A DNA stretch of 64,000 bases. Origin: Desulfurella amilsii. GTDB taxonomy: Bacteria > Campylobacterota_A > Desulfurellia > Desulfurellales > Desulfurellaceae. This document shows positions 51,539 to 61,041 of the stretch, piece after piece. The notes under the pieces are model-generated. The model was given only the letters and a program-made list of their open reading frames with translations, was not told where the DNA came from and searched no databases. How positions within the stretch are numbered: the stretch's first letter is position 1; every line of letters starts with the position of its first letter. The DNA is taken from contig NZ_MDSU01000011.1 in NCBI RefSeq assembly GCF_002119425.1, positions 62,001 to 126,000 on the forward strand, given 5' to 3'. The translations under genes and the position numbers were made by a program.

Positions 51539-52720
51539 ATGGAATTATTTGATAAATGTATAAATTTTGTAGCTTATAAAGAAATAGAACAAGCTGGTCT
51601 TTACCCTTATTTTCAACCAATTTCAAGCGAGCAAGGCACAGAAGTGATTATTAATGGCAAAAAAATATTAATGCTTGGTTCTAATAGTTATTTAGGTTTA
51701 ACAGTGCATCCAAAGGTAAAACAGGCAGCGATCGACGCAATAAAAAAGTATGGCACAGGGTGTGCCGGCTCTCGTTTTTTAAATGGGACATTGGATATTC
51801 ATATAGAACTTGAAGAAAAGCTTGCAAAATTTACAAAAAAAGAAAAAGCTGTGCTTTTTTCAACAGGTTTTCAAGCAAATTTAGGTGCTATTGCGGGCCT
51901 TGTGGGGAAAGATGATTATGTAATAATTGACAAATCCGATCACGCAAGCATAGTAGATGGTACAAAATTATCATTTGGTGAAGTAAAACGCTTTTTTCAC
52001 AATGATATGCAATCTTTAGAAAAAGTTCTTCAATCTATCGATATAAATGCAGGTAAACTTATTGTGATTGACGGCGTATACAGTATGGACGGTGATATTG
52101 CTAATTTGCCAGAGATTATTAATTTAAAAAAGCGCTACAATGCACGTGTTATGGTAGACGATGCGCACGCATTTGGTGTGATTGGTAAAAATGGCTCTGG
52201 TACTGCAAGTCATTTTAATTTAATTGAAAAGACCGATATTATAATGGGCACATTTAGCAAATCATTTGCTTCTTTAGGTGGTTTTATTGCAGCCGATACT
52301 TATGTAATAGATTATTTAAAGCACTTTGCGCGTAGTTTAATCTTTTCTGCAAGCATAACACCTGCATCATGTGCTGCAGTGCTTGCAAGCCTTGAGATTA
52401 TGCAAAATGAGCCAGAACTGATAGGAAAATTATGGGCAAACACAAATCACATGAGAGATGGATTAAAAAGTGTTGGTTTTGATACTTTTCAAAGTTGTAC
52501 GCCAATAATACCGGTGCTTGTAGGGGATGATATGAAAGTTTTGCAGTACAGAAAAATGCTTTTTGAAGAGGGCATTTTTGTTAATCCCGTAGTTTCTCCT
52601 GCTGTGCCTAAAAATAAGGCACTTATACGCTTGAGTTTAATGGCTACACATACATTTGATCAAATTGATTTTGCTTTAGAAAAAATTACAAAAGTAGGAA
52701 AGCACCTGGGTGTTATATGA
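51539..52720 (+). CDS. Serine palmitoyltransferase-like alpha-oxoamine synthase
   Basis: PLP enzyme of the alpha-oxoamine synthase family (KBL, AONS, SPT), condensing an amino acid with an acyl-CoA/ACP. Several segments favour serine palmitoyltransferase: LYPYFQPI near residue 21, [13 protein letters not shown]-like [40 protein letters not shown], and [17 protein letters not shown] with PLP Lys241. His135 ([11 protein letters not shown]) and [11 protein letters not shown] are also conserved. 393 residues. AAGGAG precedes the ATG. It overlaps an acyltransferase-like gene by 4 bp, suggesting a sphingolipid-type pathway; KBL or AONS activity remains possible since no biotin or threonine genes are adjacent. 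Confidence 0.85.
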   Translation: MELFDKCINFVAYKEIEQAGLYPYFQPISSEQGTEVIINGKKILMLGSNSYLGLTVHPKVKQAAIDAIKKYGTGCAGSRFLNGTLDIHIELEEKLAKFTKKEKAVLFSTGFQANLGAIAGLVGKDDYVIIDKSDHASIVDGTKLSFGEVKRFFHNDMQSLEKVLQSIDINAGKLIVIDGVYSMDGDIANLPEIINLKKRYNARVMVDDAHAFGVIGKNGSGTASHFNLIEKTDIIMGTFSKSFASLGGFIAADTYVIDYLKHFARSLIFSASITPASCAAVLASLEIMQNEPELIGKLWANTNHMRDGLKSVGFDTFQSCTPIIPVLVGDDMKVLQYRKMLFEEGIFVNPVVSPAVPKNKALIRLSLMATHTFDQIDFALEKITKVGKHLGVI

Positions 52721-53820
52721 TTGTAGAAGCTAATAGTGATAGTTTAAAAAAGGAGTTTATAGATTTTCCGTTTTCTTTATATAAAAAAGACAAATTCTGG
52801 GTTGCGCCTTTGCGTTTTGAAGAAAAAAAATTGTTTGATCCCAAAAATCCATTCTATAAAAATGCTAAAATAAAATTATTTTTGTATAAGAAAGATGGTC
52901 AAACGCTTGGAAGAATAGCCGCGGTTGTTAACAAATGGCACAACGACTATCACAGGGATAAAGTTGGCTTTTTTGGTTTTTTTGAATGTATAAACGATTA
53001 TGAGGTAGCAAAGAGTTTATTTGATAGTGCAAGCGAATATTTAAATCAAAATGACTTGAAATCGATAAGAGGGCCTGCAAACCCTTCACTGAATCACACA
53101 TGCGGGTGTTTATACAAAGGCTATTTTCAAGAACCCGTTTACATGATGCCGTATAACCCTAAATATTATGTCGACTTGATCGAAAATTATGGGTTCAAAA
53201 AAGTGCAAGACTTGTTTGCTTTTTACTTATCTGTAGCAAACAAACCTAACTCAAAATACATAGAATTGAGCAAAAAGATAGTAAAAAAATACAATGTTAC
53301 TTTAAGAAGTCTTTCAAAAAAATACTTTGAAAGAGATCTGGAAATTCTGTGGGATATTTATTGTAAGGCTTGGGCTGATAATTGGGGTTTTGTGCCCCCT
53401 ACAAAAGAAGAATTTTTTTATTTGTCAAAAGATATGAAAAATTTAGTGAGCTCTGAACTTGTAATTATTGCTGAAAAAGATGGCATACCTTGCGCATACT
53501 CTGCCGTTATACCGGATTTTAATTACATACTAAAAAAAGCAAAAGGCTCAATTACGCCTTTAAGCTTTGTTTCTATAATTTCTACTATACCAAAAATTGA
53601 CAATTATAGACTGATTACGCTTGGAATCATACCAGAATATAGAAAGTTGGGCATAGATTTGCTTTTATATATAAAAAGTTTTGAAGTAGTTGAAAAAAGA
53701 AACGGCAAAGGTGGAGAACTTTCCTGGACACTTGAAGACAATGATAAAATTAACAAAGCTATTACCTCAATGAATTCAGAACATTATAAAACCTACCGTA
53801 TTTATGAAAAAAACCTCTAA
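52717..53820 (+). CDS. GNAT-fold acyltransferase-like protein, candidate bacterial ceramide synthase relative
   Basis: A 367-residue protein, GNAT-like in its C-terminal half ([23 protein letters not shown], then [45 protein letters not shown]). The N-terminal half begins [32 protein letters not shown], a segment I associate with a conserved hypothetical family that often follows oxoamine synthases, and has the conserved [16 protein letters not shown]. Family knowledge: the Caulobacter ceramide synthase bCerS is a GNAT-type N-acyltransferase working with SPT. Co-translation with the SPT-like gene (4-bp overlap) supports N-acylation of its product. Function is inference. The stop directly abuts that of mrdA. 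Confidence 0.7.
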   Translation: MIVEANSDSLKKEFIDFPFSLYKKDKFWVAPLRFEEKKLFDPKNPFYKNAKIKLFLYKKDGQTLGRIAAVVNKWHNDYHRDKVGFFGFFECINDYEVAKSLFDSASEYLNQNDLKSIRGPANPSLNHTCGCLYKGYFQEPVYMMPYNPKYYVDLIENYGFKKVQDLFAFYLSVANKPNSKYIELSKKIVKKYNVTLRSLSKKYFERDLEILWDIYCKAWADNWGFVPPTKEEFFYLSKDMKNLVSSELVIIAEKDGIPCAYSAVIPDFNYILKKAKGSITPLSFVSIISTIPKIDNYRLITLGIIPEYRKLGIDLLLYIKSFEVVEKRNGKGGELSWTLEDNDKINKAITSMNSEHYKTYRIYEKNL

Positions 53821-55611
53821 TTATTTATTTGGCTCTATTATATGCTCTTTTAATAACCCTTCATAAATCTTTTTTGATACAGCTGCTGCATAATGGCTGT
53901 CATAGCCATGTTCCAAAAAAACAACCATTATAATTTGTGGATTATGTTTTGGTGCAAATGATGCAAACCATGCTTGAGGTAGGTATTTTCTGATTTTATT
54001 TAGATCCCAATTGTTCTGTACGAGCAAATTATCCAGTTGTTTACTTGTAACAACCTGTGCTGTGCCTGTTTTCCCACAAATAGTTAAATTTGGTATGTAT
54101 GCGTTGTGTGCTGTACCAATAGGGCTTGATACGGTTAGCTCAAGAGCGTTTTTTATTATCTCAAAATCTTTTTTAGCATTTTTTATATCGTATAGTAGCG
54201 TTTTGGGCTCTATATAACTTAAGCGTGGTTTATAAGCAACGCCCTCGTTTGCTATGATAGAAAAACCTACGGCAAGTTGTAGGGGTGTAAATAGCGTATA
54301 AGCTTGCCCTATAGCGCTTGTTATAGTATCCCCCAAATACCATGGTGTGTGAAATATTTTGTACTTGTACTGCGGAGAAGCAATAATGCCTTTTGATTCA
54401 TATCCAAATAAACCTACACTTTCACCAAACCCAAATTTCTGTAAGTATTCGTCAATTGTTTTCATGCCTAGTTTCATGCCTATTTGGTACATAAAGACAT
54501 CTGATGAGCCAGCTAAAGCCGTGTATAAGTTAATTTTGCCAAAACCACCGGCTTTCCAATCTTTAAAAGTATACGAGCCAATTTTTATTTCGTAAGGACA
54601 ATACAGATAGGTATCTGGCGTTATTATGCCTTTTTGTAGGGCTGCAAAAATTAAAAAAGGTTTTATTGTAGAACCTGGTGGATATGCGCCTTGAACAGCT
54701 CTATTAAACAAGGATATTTTATCTCCTTTTTCTAGCTGTTGCCATTCTTGCTCTAAAATACCATTCACAAAATCGTTAGAGTTAAAAGAAGGCTTGCTTA
54801 CAAGTGCCAACACATCTCCGTTGTTTCTTAGAATAACAACGGCTCCCTTATAGTTCCCAAGCGCATCATATGCTATCTGCTGAGCTTTATAATTTATAGT
54901 TAAACGTATATTTTCACCTTTTTTAGGATTTTGTTGGCCAAGTATTTTAACTGTTGTACCAGACACATTGCGTTCCACTTCCTTATAACCCCATGTGCCT
55001 TCAAGCTGCTTATTAAATAATTTTTCAATACCCATTTGCCCAACATAAGAACCAGTAGGTGCTCCCTTTTTTATATTTTCTTCATTAGCTTCTTGTATAT
55101 AGCCAACAACAGGTGCATAGATATATGGGTTTCCTAAGTAAACCCTTTTTGGCTCAATTTCAACATCGACATTTTTTAGTATATCTTTATGAGATAATAC
55201 CTCAAACACCTGGTTATGGCTTATATTGTTGGCTAGCACTTGAGTTGAAAAATAGCTGATAGAGTCGATTTTTTTCTCAATTTTTTCTTTAGGTTTTTCG
55301 AGAATCTTAGATAAAAGATCTATTTCTTTTGGGTCAGTCTTTATATTTCTTGTGAAATATAAAGTAAATGAAGGCTCGTTAGACGCAATAATATAATTAT
55401 CAGATGTTAAAATTTCACCACGGGCTGGCCTTATGCCAATTAGGCGCAGGCAGTTATTTTTTGCCATTTCGTTGTATAGATTATAATTTATAACCTGTAA
55501 ATAAAATAATCTGCCGATAATAATCAAGGTGGTTATAAGCAAAATAAACTTAATGTAGTTTTTTGCCGTATTGAAATTTTTTGATACGGGAATATCAATC
55601 TTTCTTGGCAT
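53821..55611 (-). CDS. mrdA: Penicillin-binding protein 2 (peptidoglycan transpeptidase)
   Basis: Class B PBP of the elongasome, crosslinking peptidoglycan during side-wall growth. The 596 residues include an N-terminal anchor (about 20-40), the pedestal domain (IIGRLFYLQVINY, RGEILTSDNYIIASN), and the transpeptidase with SxxK in YPPGSTIKPFL, SxN-type SSDVF, and CGKTGTAQV. RAVQGAYPPGSTIKP is the classical PBP2 context. It overlaps mreD by 17 bp and is last in the mreBCD-mrdA block; rodA is not in the window. It faces the acyltransferase gene with no intergenic base. Confidence 0.95.
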   Translation of the reverse strand: MPRKIDIPVSKNFNTAKNYIKFILLITTLIIIGRLFYLQVINYNLYNEMAKNNCLRLIGIRPARGEILTSDNYIIASNEPSFTLYFTRNIKTDPKEIDLLSKILEKPKEKIEKKIDSISYFSTQVLANNISHNQVFEVLSHKDILKNVDVEIEPKRVYLGNPYIYAPVVGYIQEANEENIKKGAPTGSYVGQMGIEKLFNKQLEGTWGYKEVERNVSGTTVKILGQQNPKKGENIRLTINYKAQQIAYDALGNYKGAVVILRNNGDVLALVSKPSFNSNDFVNGILEQEWQQLEKGDKISLFNRAVQGAYPPGSTIKPFLIFAALQKGIITPDTYLYCPYEIKIGSYTFKDWKAGGFGKINLYTALAGSSDVFMYQIGMKLGMKTIDEYLQKFGFGESVGLFGYESKGIIASPQYKYKIFHTPWYLGDTITSAIGQAYTLFTPLQLAVGFSIIANEGVAYKPRLSYIEPKTLLYDIKNAKKDFEIIKNALELTVSSPIGTAHNAYIPNLTICGKTGTAQVVTSKQLDNLLVQNNWDLNKIRKYLPQAWFASFAPKHNPQIIMVVFLEHGYDSHYAAAVSKKIYEGLLKEHIIEPNK

Positions 55612-56041
55612 AATTTATTTGCATAAGACTTTGAACTATGGAATAAAAGAAATACAACAACAAGACATTCAAAAGCGAAACAAAAAAAGGTACTTTTGAT
55701 ACTAAGTTATCATATGTGCCAATCAACAATAAAAGCGCAAAGATAAATTTAGAGCCAAATACTCTTTTTGAAAGATCGTTAAGAAATACTATAAAAACAA
55801 ACGCAAAGGCATTGTAAAAAAAACCCGCCTGCTGCATACAATCTAATAAAAATCCTGCTAAAAAAGCCACAAAATAGAATTTATTAGGGCTGTTTGAATT
55901 AAGATGAGTACTGTTGGATATAGCTATTATAGTGATTATTAAAAAAGAAAAAGCCTCGTATGGTATAAAAAATATATAGCTACTGAATATCGAAAATGCA
56001 ACAGCAATAAGCAAAATAATTACAAAAATTAAATATTTCAA
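55595..56041 (-). CDS. mreD: Rod shape-determining protein MreD-like
   Basis: A 148-residue inner-membrane protein with about five hydrophobic segments, in the mreD position between mreC and mrdA. Sequence conservation in MreD is low; the pattern AFLAGFLLDCMQQAGFFYNAFAFVFIVFL resembles the family's G-x-x-x-D segment. It appears to start with TTG directly after the mreC stop, without a ribosome site, so translation is probably coupled. Assignment rests mainly on position and topology. Confidence 0.8.
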   Translation of the reverse strand: MKYLIFVIILLIAVAFSIFSSYIFFIPYEAFSFLIITIIAISNSTHLNSNSPNKFYFVAFLAGFLLDCMQQAGFFYNAFAFVFIVFLNDLSKRVFGSKFIFALLLLIGTYDNLVSKVPFFVSLLNVLLLYFFYSIVQSLMQINYAKKD

Positions 56042-56042
56042 C

Positions 56043-56792
56043 TTAATTTACCACATAAACAAAACTATCATTTAAAAAAGTTTTGTCAATTTTAACAAGT
56101 GCAATCTTATAAAAGCCTCTTACCTCATAAATTTTTTCAATTGTGCCTACATTAATGTTAGGAGGCATGTTACCTATCAAGCCAGATGTTACCACTAAAT
56201 TATTTTTTTGTATAAAACTTTGCGTATTTAAAAATTCTATCTTTGGTTCATTTAGCGAGCCTTTAAAAATACCTCTGAAATATTTGCCATTATTTATAAT
56301 AAAACAATCTGCTACGAAATTGCTGTTAAATACAGTTTTAACTTTGTATAAATTACCCACTTTTGATTCCACTGTTCCAACTATATTAAGTTTTTGAGAT
56401 ACAACGGTTTTGTTTAGTATATCTTTTGCTGGAGCATTGGATTTTATATATATATAATTTATGTTAGAAAAATCTTTAAAAACAAAAGGGCATTTAATTA
56501 AGTGAGAATTGGCCAAGACATTTAGGTTATGTAGTTTTGCTTGTAACATTTTATTTTCTAGTGTTAATTTATTTACTTTGCTTTTTAAGCGGAAATTTTC
56601 TGTTTGTGCATTTTGTAAGGCTATATAGTTTTTTACAATATTTGCAATGGAATCTAAAGTATAAAATCCGCTAGTTTCAATAGGGTCTGCTATATATAAA
56701 ATGCCCCTTGAAACAAAAAAATCAAAATTTGTATAGTGGTTTACTAATGATAAAATTGCTGCTAATATAGCATATACGAGAAGTTTTTTCAT
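56043..56792 (-). CDS. mreC: Rod shape-determining protein MreC
   Basis: Bitopic elongasome protein linking MreB to periplasmic PBP2. One N-terminal membrane segment (LVYAILAAILSLVNHY), a coiled coil (about residues 60-92: AQTENFRLKSKVNKLTLENKMLQAKLHNL), then the beta domain with VVTSGLIGNMPPNINVGTIEKI, the recognisable MreC C-terminal motif. 249 residues, slightly short. It overlaps mreB by 4 bp. Confidence 0.9.
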   Translation of the reverse strand: MKKLLVYAILAAILSLVNHYTNFDFFVSRGILYIADPIETSGFYTLDSIANIVKNYIALQNAQTENFRLKSKVNKLTLENKMLQAKLHNLNVLANSHLIKCPFVFKDFSNINYIYIKSNAPAKDILNKTVVSQKLNIVGTVESKVGNLYKVKTVFNSNFVADCFIINNGKYFRGIFKGSLNEPKIEFLNTQSFIQKNNLVVTSGLIGNMPPNINVGTIEKIYEVRGFYKIALVKIDKTFLNDSFVYVVN

Positions 56793-57832
56793 TCAATAGT
56801 AACTTCACTTAAAAAATCAAGGTTTTCAAGTACTTTGCCAGCTCCCAACACAACGGCTAAAAGTGGTTGGTCAAAAACTTTTACAGACAAGCCTGTTTCT
56901 TTTGAGATTAAAATATCCAAGCCTTTAATTTGTGATCCACCACCTGTTAGTATAATGCCACTATCTACAATATCACTTGCAAGTTCTGGCGGCGTTTGCT
57001 CTAGAGCTTCTTTTACAGCATTAACAATTAATGAAATAGGTTCTTTGGTTGCTTCACGAATTTCCTCTACAGTAATTTCAATTGAAGTAGGTATACCGGT
57101 AATCAAATCAACGCCTTTAATGGATATTTTTTGACTGTCATTTTCTTGTGGGTACGCACTGCCATAGTTTATTTTAATATTTTCTGCGCTTGATTCTCCA
57201 ATTAAAACAGAGTATTTTTTCTTTATATAACTTGCTATGGCTGTATCCAGCTTATCACCGCCGCATTTTATAGACACACTGTTTACAATACCCCCAAGCG
57301 ATATTACAGCTACTTCTGTTGTGCCACCACCAATATCTACTATCATAGAGCCAATTGCTTCTTGTACAGGAAGCTCTGCGCCAATGGCTGCACTCATTGG
57401 TTCTTCAATTAAATAGACTTCCCTTGCACCCGCATCGTTTGCTGCATCTTTTACAGCTTTTTTTTCCACTTGAGTAATGCCGTGAGGCACTGCTATTATA
57501 ATCCTTGGTTTAAAAATAGTTCTTGAATTTTTTGATTTTTTTATAAAATATCTTATCATTCTCTCTGCTATTTCAAAATCAGCAATTACACCATCTTTCA
57601 TAGGTCTTATAGCTGTAATATTCCCTGGCGTTCTACCAACCATTTCTTTTGCTTCTTTTCCAACTGCTAACACTTTTTCTGCGCCGTTGGGCTCTCTTTT
57701 TACCGCTACGACGCTTGGTTCATTTAGTATTATGCCTTTGCCATTTGCATATACAACTGTGTTTGCCGTTCCTAAATCAATAGCTATATCATTTGAAAAG
57801 TAATTGATAAGTTTACCAAACAAACTAGTCAT
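56789..57832 (-). CDS. mreB: Rod shape-determining protein MreB (bacterial actin)
   Basis: Actin homologue forming membrane-associated filaments that guide cell-wall elongation, so the cell is probably rod- or curved-rod-shaped. Phosphate-1 AIDLGTANTVVYANGKGI, IIAVPHGITQVEKKAV, EEPMSAAIGAELPV, phosphate-2 VDIGGGTTEVAVISLGGI and adenosine motif ILTGGGSQIKGLD are all present. 347 residues, standard. An AGGAG site precedes the ATG, which lies inside the last codons of spoT (8-bp overlap). Confidence 0.97.
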   Translation of the reverse strand: MTSLFGKLINYFSNDIAIDLGTANTVVYANGKGIILNEPSVVAVKREPNGAEKVLAVGKEAKEMVGRTPGNITAIRPMKDGVIADFEIAERMIRYFIKKSKNSRTIFKPRIIIAVPHGITQVEKKAVKDAANDAGAREVYLIEEPMSAAIGAELPVQEAIGSMIVDIGGGTTEVAVISLGGIVNSVSIKCGGDKLDTAIASYIKKKYSVLIGESSAENIKINYGSAYPQENDSQKISIKGVDLITGIPTSIEITVEEIREATKEPISLIVNAVKEALEQTPPELASDIVDSGIILTGGGSQIKGLDILISKETGLSVKVFDQPLLAVVLGAGKVLENLDFLSEVTIE

Positions 57833-60008
57833 TTTGTTCTCCTCTTTGAAAATCTTTTTTTAGACCACGTTCAACTTTTATAATGCTGGGTTCTTTGGAT
57901 AAAACGCTTACGCACTCATTTATTTCATTGATGTTTGATACTTCTATTTCAAGCAAAAAAATATCTCGATCTGTTTGTTTTTTCATTTTAAAATCCGTTA
58001 TATTTATATTTAAATTTGCTATTGCAGACGAAATCTTTGATATCAAACCAAGTGTATCTTTTGCATACACGGTAAGAATAGTTTTAACTTTCTTTTTTGA
58101 TTCTTGCCACTGAGCTTTAATGAGGCGCTCTGAATTATAGCCAATCCTTGCAATATTTTCACAATCAATCCTATGTATCATAATAACACCATTTTTTGAA
58201 ATATAGCCAATAATATCATCTCCAGCAACAGGGCTACAGCACTTTGCTAATTTTATATCAAAGTTGCTGCTTCCGTCAATAGCAATAACGAACCCAGATT
58301 TTACTTGAGTGTCAATTTCTCTTTTCTTTGTATCTTTTTGAGGCTCTAATGAGTTTATAAGACTTTGAGGATTTATTTTTTTAAGCCCTATATTTTCAAA
58401 CAAATCATCTTCTTTCGACAAACCCAAACTAGAAAGGCTATCTTTAAAAGCTTTAGATTTAAGATAAGGGGCAAGCGTGATATTGTGTCTGAGTAATTCT
58501 TTTGATAATAAGTTTTTACCTATGACAATCATTTCTTGTTTTTCTATTTCTCTTACACTTTGCTTAATTTTATTTCTAGCCTTAGATGTTTTTACAAAAG
58601 AAAGCCAATCCCTTGATGGTTTATGAGAAGGACTTGTTAATATTTCTACTATATCACCGCTTTGCAATTCATGCCTTAAGGGCACCATTTTATTGTTTAC
58701 TTTTGCGCCTGTGCACATATCACCAATTTTTGTATGAATTTCATATGCAAAGTCAACGCAAGTTGCACCTCTTGGCAGTACTTTTAAATCTCCAGCAGGT
58801 GTAAAAACGTATATTTCTCCACTCTCTAGGTCTGTTTTCATATCCCTTAAAAATTCTTGAGAACTTTCGTTTTGTGTATTTTCAAGTAGTTTTTTAAGCC
58901 ATACAAACATTTTGTCATTCAAATTGAACTTTTTACCTTCTTTATAGCGCCAGTGAGCTGCAAGACCCTCTTCGTTTATTTCATGCATTTTTTGTGTTCT
59001 AATTTGAATTTCAAGCACAACATCTCCTGGCCCAAATACGGTTGTATGTAGCGATTGGTACATATTTTGCTTTGGCAGTGCAATATAATCTTTAAAGCGA
59101 TTTAGCAGAGGTTTGTATATTTTATGTACCACACCTAGCGCATTGTAGCAGTCTTTCTCTGTTTCTGTAATAATTCTAAAAGCTACAAAGTCATAAATAC
59201 TATCAAGGTCAACATTTTTTCTCTGCATTTTTGTATATATACTGTATATATGCTTTATGCGGCCATTAACTTCGCACTGAATGTTGTTTTGTAATAAATC
59301 TTCTTTTAAAGAATTTTCTATAAATCTTATATATTCTTCTTTTTTTTCTAAAAGGTTTTCTAGATAAGATTTTATTTTATTGTAGGTTTTGTAGTCAATG
59401 ATCTCAAAGCTTCTATCTTCAAGCTCACTTTTTAGCCAGTATATACCCAGTCTGTGAGCCATTGGCGCATAGATATCTAGCGTTTCTTTCGCTATTCTTT
59501 TTCTTTTTTCTTCGTTTAAATAGACAATAGTGCGCATATTATGAAGCCTGTCGGCTAATTTTATAAGGATGACTCTAAGATCATTTGCTATTGAAACTAG
59601 AAGTTTTCTAAAGTTATCTGCTTGTTTTTGCTCTGCACTTTTATACTGCAAAGACTCAATTTTTGTAAGTGCTTTTACAAGCTTTAATACATCGGGACCA
59701 AAATTGCTTTCTATTTCCTCTTCTTTCGTTTGTGTGTCTTCCAAAACATCATGCAAAAGCGCAGCGGCTATTGTATTTTCATCCAAAAGCAATCTCGTTA
59801 TAATCTTTGCTGTGTTAACGGGGTGGATAATATAGCTTTCTTTAGATGCACGTTTTTGTGTTTTATGTTTTTCATAAGCAAATGTAAAAGCTTTATCTAT
59901 TAGATCAAAATCGAAGTTGCTTTTTTTTTGCTTTATTAAAGCGTCCCTTATGCTCTTTTTTAAATCTTTATATGCGATCTCAATATCTGGTTCTATTTTA
60001 TACTCCAA
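57825..60008 (-). CDS. spoT: Bifunctional (p)ppGpp synthetase/hydrolase (RelA/SpoT homologue)
   Basis: Controls the stringent-response alarmone. The 727 residues contain the HD hydrolase (YIIHPVNTAKI, ALLHDVLEDTQ, IKLADRLHNMRT), the synthetase (YDFVAFRIITETEKDCYNALG, FKDYIALPKQNMYQSLHTTVFG, EIQIRTQKMHEINEEGLAAHW), TGS (VFTPAGDLKVLPRGATCVDFAYEIHT) and C-terminal zinc-finger and ACT domains (LAKCCSPVAGDDI). Both catalytic halves look intact, so one bifunctional enzyme may serve the cell. It seems to start at TTG within the rpoZ end (16-bp overlap). Confidence 0.95.
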   Translation of the reverse strand: MEYKIEPDIEIAYKDLKKSIRDALIKQKKSNFDFDLIDKAFTFAYEKHKTQKRASKESYIIHPVNTAKIITRLLLDENTIAAALLHDVLEDTQTKEEEIESNFGPDVLKLVKALTKIESLQYKSAEQKQADNFRKLLVSIANDLRVILIKLADRLHNMRTIVYLNEEKRKRIAKETLDIYAPMAHRLGIYWLKSELEDRSFEIIDYKTYNKIKSYLENLLEKKEEYIRFIENSLKEDLLQNNIQCEVNGRIKHIYSIYTKMQRKNVDLDSIYDFVAFRIITETEKDCYNALGVVHKIYKPLLNRFKDYIALPKQNMYQSLHTTVFGPGDVVLEIQIRTQKMHEINEEGLAAHWRYKEGKKFNLNDKMFVWLKKLLENTQNESSQEFLRDMKTDLESGEIYVFTPAGDLKVLPRGATCVDFAYEIHTKIGDMCTGAKVNNKMVPLRHELQSGDIVEILTSPSHKPSRDWLSFVKTSKARNKIKQSVREIEKQEMIVIGKNLLSKELLRHNITLAPYLKSKAFKDSLSSLGLSKEDDLFENIGLKKINPQSLINSLEPQKDTKKREIDTQVKSGFVIAIDGSSNFDIKLAKCCSPVAGDDIIGYISKNGVIMIHRIDCENIARIGYNSERLIKAQWQESKKKVKTILTVYAKDTLGLISKISSAIANLNINITDFKMKKQTDRDIFLLEIEVSNINEINECVSVLSKEPSIIKVERGLKKDFQRGEQND

Positions 60009-60190
60009 AAGCCTTGTGCTATTTCTTTTAGTGCTATTACAGTATTTTTATGCATATTGGGTTTAACATTTATAAGTGGTTTATCTCCCCTATATAGCGC
60101 ATGCGTCCTAATAGCTGCTACTTTTACTAAGGCGTATTTGCTTTCAATGTGCTCTAATGCTTTGTGTACAAGCTCAACAGTTGTTTCCAT
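59993..60190 (-). CDS. rpoZ: RNA polymerase omega subunit
   Basis: A 65-residue omega subunit that helps assemble RNA polymerase. The conserved core is short but visible: VHKALEHIESKYALVKVAAIRTHAL followed by KPNMHKNTVIALKEIAQG. Its position between gmk and spoT matches many bacteria. The ATG overlaps the gmk stop by one base (TAATG), with AAGGAGG upstream in the gmk end. Confidence 0.88.
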   Translation of the reverse strand: METTVELVHKALEHIESKYALVKVAAIRTHALYRGDKPLINVKPNMHKNTVIALKEIAQGFWSIK

Positions 60191-60783
60191 TATTCCTCCT
60201 TTCGCTTTTTTATATTAATTTCCAACTCATTTATTAAATTTTCTATATCTTTTTTGCATTTTGCTTCTTCGCAAGATACAATAGTTCGAATTTGTTGAAC
60301 TGTTTTCTCTATTGAATAATTTACAATAGCATATTCAAAATTCCATACCTCATCTAACTCTTTTATAGCATTTTTTAACCGAATATCAAAATTGTTTCTT
60401 TGCGTTTTACTGATTCTTCTCATCCACTCTTCAAAAGAAGGTGGCAATAAGAAAATTGTCACAACAGATGGCATAATTTTTTTTATTTTAGCAGCCCCTT
60501 GGATATCTATGGTAAGTATTTTGTGTTTAGAGTTTGACTGAAGGGACTCTTTCGATATACCATAGTAGTTATCGTGGACATAAGAAAACTCAGCAAAAAA
60601 ATCTTTTTTTATAAATTCATCAAACTTTTCTTTTCCTATAAAGTAATAATCAACGCTTTCTATTTCAATTGGACGTTTTGGTCTTGAAGTATATGTAACA
60701 ATACGCTCAAAATTTGATTTTTCGAGGTTTTTTGCTATTGTTGTCTTACCCACGCCACTTGGGCTTGAAATAATAATGATCAT
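60190..60783 (-). CDS. gmk: Guanylate kinase
   Basis: Phosphorylates GMP to GDP. The 197-residue protein has the P-loop SSPSGVGKTTI (residues 6-16), the GMP-binding TYTSRPKRPIEIESVDYYF, HDNYYGISKESLQS, LTIDIQGAAKIKK and the lid FLLPPSFEEWMRRI. Length and motifs are standard. It lies 3 bp after remA and overlaps rpoZ by one base, typical of the remA-gmk-rpoZ arrangement. Confidence 0.96.
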   Translation of the reverse strand: MIIIISSPSGVGKTTIAKNLEKSNFERIVTYTSRPKRPIEIESVDYYFIGKEKFDEFIKKDFFAEFSYVHDNYYGISKESLQSNSKHKILTIDIQGAAKIKKIMPSVVTIFLLPPSFEEWMRRISKTQRNNFDIRLKNAIKELDEVWNFEYAIVNYSIEKTVQQIRTIVSCEEAKCKKDIENLINELEINIKKRKEE

Positions 60784-60786
60784 AAC

Positions 60787-61026
60787 TTAGGTCTCATTTA
60801 TGCGCTCTGCCAATGTTTGGGGCGCTATTGCAGACATTATAATATGTCCTGAGTCTGTTATCAATATGGCACGCGTTTTTTTACCTTTTGTAGCATCAAT
60901 AATCTTGCCCGTATTTTTGAACTCATCCTTTAGTTTTTTAATAGGTGTAGAGTCGGGACTTAATATTGCAATTACGCGCTCTTTGTTTACAATACTGCCA
61001 AAGCCAATGTTAACGCAAATTTTCAT
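60787..61026 (-). CDS. remA: RemA/DUF370 family protein
   Basis: A 79-residue DUF370/RemA family protein. In Bacillus, RemA is a DNA-binding activator of biofilm matrix and osmoprotection genes; in other phyla the role is unproven. NIGFGSIVNKERVIAIL, then DATKGKKTRAILITDSGHIIMSAIAPQTLAERI are characteristic. It precedes gmk by 3 bp, the usual neighbour of this family. An AGGAGC-like ribosome site precedes the ATG. Confidence 0.9.
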   Translation of the reverse strand: MKICVNIGFGSIVNKERVIAILSPDSTPIKKLKDEFKNTGKIIDATKGKKTRAILITDSGHIIMSAIAPQTLAERINET

Positions 61027-61041
61027 ATTCGCTCCTTTAGG

